Origin: Cinclus cinclus
Lineage: Eukaryota; Chordata; Aves; Passeriformes; Cinclidae
Length of the DNA stretch: 64,000 nt
Assembly: GCF_963662255.1 (NCBI RefSeq)
Contig: NC_085060.1
Span: forward strand, 13,301,925 to 13,365,924
Reading direction: 5' to 3'
Shown: piece by piece, positions 59,706-64,000 of the stretch
Layout of the letters: each line of letters opens with the position of its first letter
How positions within the stretch are numbered: position 1 is the first letter of the stretch
Translations under genes and position numbers: made by a program
The notes under the pieces: generated by a model
Database searches by the model: none
Seen by the model: only the letters and a program-made list of their open reading frames with translations
What the model was told of the DNA's origin: nothing

Positions 59706-61580
59706 TCTGCAATACAGAAAAAAATCCATAACACCAAGGTAATACTGTTACAGAGACACAGACAGAATTAAACTCTCTTACAGCAATGAAAGAGTGAAAC
59801 AGCACAAAGCTGATGTTGCAACCTATAGTTGTCTGGCATGGAGAACAGACACAGGACAATGCACAGCAAAATGGCTACTCAGAGCAGCAGCTGGTATCTA
59901 CAAAAGGGACAGACATGGATTTGCAAAAGACCTGGGTAAAGAAACTCACATTGGAGTCTCCCTGCCCTCCTTTCATTATTGGTACTCTGATGAAATCACA
60001 TAGCAGTTATGAAGAGCATATAGGGAAGACTTGCTGGGGTGGCAGGTTAAGTAGGAATCCACAGAGCTGGGTTATGACAGCAGCTGAAAGTATGCAAGAG
60101 AGGTACAGATCCTGGGTGTTAGAACGACAAGGACTACAAGCAAGATTATTAATACATTGCATTTTCAAACACCAAGAAGCATACACTACATCTCACTAAT
60201 AAACACAGAACTGCACAGTAACTGTTTGGATTGGTGAAGGTGCATGAGGGTCCAGGACACACACGAAAAATTTGTATTTAGTAAGTACTGAGAAAGCACA
60301 GGCTTTCACAAACTTGATAGTCATGCTATACATAAGAGGGAAAAGTGACATGCACTCTGGTGGACCAACACGGTCGAGTCTCAGCCGGAGCTTGGAAACT
60401 CACCACATGAGCTCCATTCCATTTAAAAGTAAACCAGTGGAAACTCAATTTCAACAATCCCTTACATTAACTATGCAATCAAATGGATCATGCAGCAACT
60501 CGGTAGCTCATCCCAGCTGAGAGGAAGTAATTTCCTGTCAGAGAGAAGTTACTCCCTGAAGTGTCTGAGCTCTATCTGCAGCAGCATGCCGGACTCCCCG
60601 GCACAGGCAGGCTGCAGGCGCTGACATGCTGGGCAATACCTGGCGGGTCACTCCTGAAGGCGGTGGGGCACAGGGTTCAAGACAAACATTGAACAAGAGT
60701 GGCCAGGGATGGGAATAAAACAGGCCCTTGTTGGACACTCTTGCAAGGAAGCTTGGGAGGCAGAAGGAGGATGGGAGTAGCAGGTGTTTATGTGATCTGT
60801 TCAAAACTCTGGGAATTTGATGTGGTGGATTACTCTGGGACTCGGGATGTCTAAGACTGGGTTATCCTCAGGAGTCATTACAAGGCAAGGACTCTGCACG
60901 ATATGAGACCGAAGTAGTGTTACAAGTGCCTGGCACAGGGAATGTACAGGTACACCAGTGTTCACAAATCTGGTATTCGCACGACAGGGCTTTTACACTG
61001 GGTACTCACCATCCAACGCTGGAGGAGAGGCTCACTCATGCAGAACACATGAGCAGCAAGAGGCTGCCTAGTTAGGGGTCCCAGTAAGGACTACCGGTGA
61101 AACGAGCGGGGAGCGGGCTACTCGGGCGCTGCGGAACACAAGCCCACGAGCGGGGAGAGGGCACTGCCCACGGAGCACGGCGGCCAGAGGTAGCGACGGA
61201 ACCCAGTCACAAAGGCGGCCGCTCGGAGCAGGGCGCTGCCAGGGCTGTGAGGGATCACGGGGGAGATGCCTCCAGCGAGCCCCCGGCGCGACGGGCCAAG
61301 AGGGATCGGGGAGGGGTGGCGGACAGCGCGGCGCTGGCCGAGGCGAGCGCGGCGCGGGAGGGCAGCGCGACTCCCGGGGAGCGGGGGCGCCCGCGGGTCG
61401 GGCCCGGGGACAGGCGTAGGGCCAGGCGAGGACAGCGGCCGGGCAGCGGCAGCGGGGAAGGTGCCGGGCGGGAGGCGGGAGCCGGCGGGGAGGGAGGGAC
61501 GGAGGGCGCCCGGCCAGGGGGGAGCCGGGCGGGACGGGCGCGCACGAGGCGCCCACGCGGGCGGTCGCGGCGATACTCAC

Positions 61581-62385
<805 letters not shown>

Positions 62386-62442
<57 letters not shown>
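62386..62442 (+). repeat. 57-base A homopolymer in the promoter CpG island
   Basis: An uninterrupted run of 57 A on the plus strand (T on the AMMECR1 strand), set in otherwise GC-rich sequence about 350-410 bases upstream of the first ATG. It is far longer than any other homopolymer in the window (the next is A18 at 43690). It could be a retroposed poly(A) tail, a nucleosome-excluding poly(dA:dT) tract, or an assembly or sequencing artefact. I see no recognisable retrosequence 5' of the tract and no obvious target-site duplication. Confidence 0.9.
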
Positions 62443-62444
<2 letters not shown>

Positions 62445-62509
62445 GCCCACAAACCCAAGCTCTGCAGGCGCCGCACGGCAGAAGCAAAGCCCTTGAGATG
62501 GTTAAAAAC

Positions 62510-64000
62510 ACCCCGCTAAATAATTCAAGTGACCTGAAATGCCTTCTTCTGTGTTGGAGCCGCCAGGCTAGGAGGCTGGAACGAGTGCTTGGATGCAGCT
62601 ATTAAGCATGCAATCGTGATGGCTAAAAGCCACTGGCTTTAGATGTACATATATATATATATATTTAAATTACAGCTTTAGCAATTACTTCACAAGCAGT
62701 AAATAGCAGCTCGGAGCGTAGGCCCGCAGCTGCAGAGCCAGCAGCCATGACCCGGTGAAACCACGGCCCTCAGTGCTGGCAGCCCGGGAGGGACCTTTAG
62801 GGAAGGGGAGTCCAGAGGAAAAAGGATACGAGCTCCTGCTGTTCTCCAGAAACCAAAACTTAAGCTAATTAAGGAGGGGAAATACGTTTTATATTACTGT
62901 TTTACGTTAGCCTTGCATATAGATATATCTGAATGGATGGAGAGACTTGCAAACGGCCATAAAGTGCCTCAAAATCTGTATGTATATTTAGAAAGTAACA
63001 CCTCACTCCTCAGTGTTATGCAGCCATCTCTGGCATGGGATGTAACAGTTGTTTAATATAGAATAGCAGCACTATAGCATCAAGGAAGAAAAGAGGGTGA
63101 GGACTGCTACACAGAGTTAAAATAATACCACAAGTTTAGAGAGACAGCCTGAAATGCAGTATACAGAAAGATTTCAGTCTCAAACTACTTAAAGACTCAG
63201 TTTTACATTTCTTGTTGGAAATGGTTTCTCCAGCATCCTCATTATATTAATTTTGGCTGCATCTTAAATGATGGACTTGAAGAGAAAATCCCCAGTTACT
63301 AGATCTTTAATACTAATGGGTTAAAAGGTCCTTTGGCGGTTTCTGTCCAAATACTGGCCTAAAATCCTCTTCCTTTGACTGTGAACCATAGGCAGAAGTA
63401 AAACAGCAGAAGGGAATAATAGCAAACAGAAAGGAGAATTAGATGGTGTGAAGCAGTCTTTTCCATTTTTAAACTAATATTTGTGTTTGGAGCTGGTGAA
63501 TACTTGAGAAGGGAACCCAATTATAGTCCCAAACAACTTTCAAGTTTCAAAACAAAGACAGTGTTTTCCACTTAGGGATTCATTTGTTTAAAACCAGTTA
63601 GCAGTGACACCTTCTGTTGCTTTTGGGAAAATGGTTTCTTCAGGTATTCTGTCTTTTCTCATTTTTTTTAACATCCTGTAGTATTTAACACCAATATTTA
63701 TAAAAATATTCAGTAACTGCAAAAGCTTATGATACAGACAGAAATAATAATTGTTCACTCCACTGGAACAGGTATTTGGAAGGGTCATTGTAAGATTCAG
63801 AGCTAGGACTGATATCCTTCTGCAATATCAAGACTATGAATAGTGAATTATCAAGATAATGGATAGTGATAACTTCTTGATTAAATATTGTACTACAATG
63901 GTCCCTGAATCAAAGGGTAAACTAAGTATATTGCTTAATCATTAGAAACACCTTACTTTTTCCACTTCTCTTGATGTTTGCTGTATTTGCCTAAAGTTGT
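62510..64000. other. Upstream flank of AMMECR1; no gene seen
   Basis: Outside the CpG island the sequence returns to AT-rich composition. It contains a short AT microsatellite (62649-62664) and scattered short open frames with no recognisable product. I see no exon of a neighbouring gene. A divergent noncoding transcript from the island is possible but not demonstrated. Confidence 0.6.
62649..62664. repeat. (AT)8 microsatellite
   Basis: Sixteen bases of alternating AT upstream of the AMMECR1 CpG island. Confidence 0.85.

Overview
The window is vertebrate nuclear DNA, almost certainly from a bird. It has one large, sparsely exonic gene with consensus splice sites, a CpG-island promoter, very few interspersed repeats, CR1 LINE 3' ends of the avian type, and no primate- or rodent-type repeats. 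One CR1 resembles families common in passerines, so a songbird is plausible, but this is not proven.

The only gene I can support is AMMECR1, on the minus strand. Exon 1 (coding part 61581-62032, or 61581-61993 if the downstream ATG is used) lies in a CpG island of about 1.4 kb. Exon 2 is at 28525-28635 and exon 3 at 4589-4703. The three coding segments join in frame (phase 2, phase 2, phase 0). They give about 213 codons from the shorter start: a Gly/Ala/Pro-rich N-terminal tail followed by the first part of the AMMECR1 domain, including its LRGCIGTF signature. The last exons, roughly the final 100 residues, are not in the window and must lie beyond base 1.

Layout from left to right: 1-4588 is intron 3 (incomplete); 4589-4703 is exon 3; 4704-28524 is intron 2 (23.8 kb); 28525-28635 is exon 2; 28636-61580 is intron 1 (32.9 kb); 61581-62032 is coding exon 1; about 61090-62500 is the CpG-island promoter and 5' region, containing a 57-base A homopolymer; 62510-64000 is AT-rich upstream flank with no gene I can recognise.

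The introns hold four CR1 fragments, three probable ancient MIR-type SINE fragments, AT microsatellites, A/C-rich low-complexity tracts (G/U-rich in the AMMECR1 pre-mRNA), two small tandem duplications, and an AT-rich nest of inverted repeats. Other open frames in the window look like chance frames in AT-rich intron or GC-rich shadows of exon 1.

I found no new multi-gene system. The most useful observations concern AMMECR1: an in-frame upstream ATG whose 13-residue extension resembles the N-terminus of the paralogue AMMECR1L; a YY1-like motif over the conventional start codon; a possible 3' splice site just upstream of the ATG; and a symmetric exon 2 that could be skipped in frame, removing the family signature motif.
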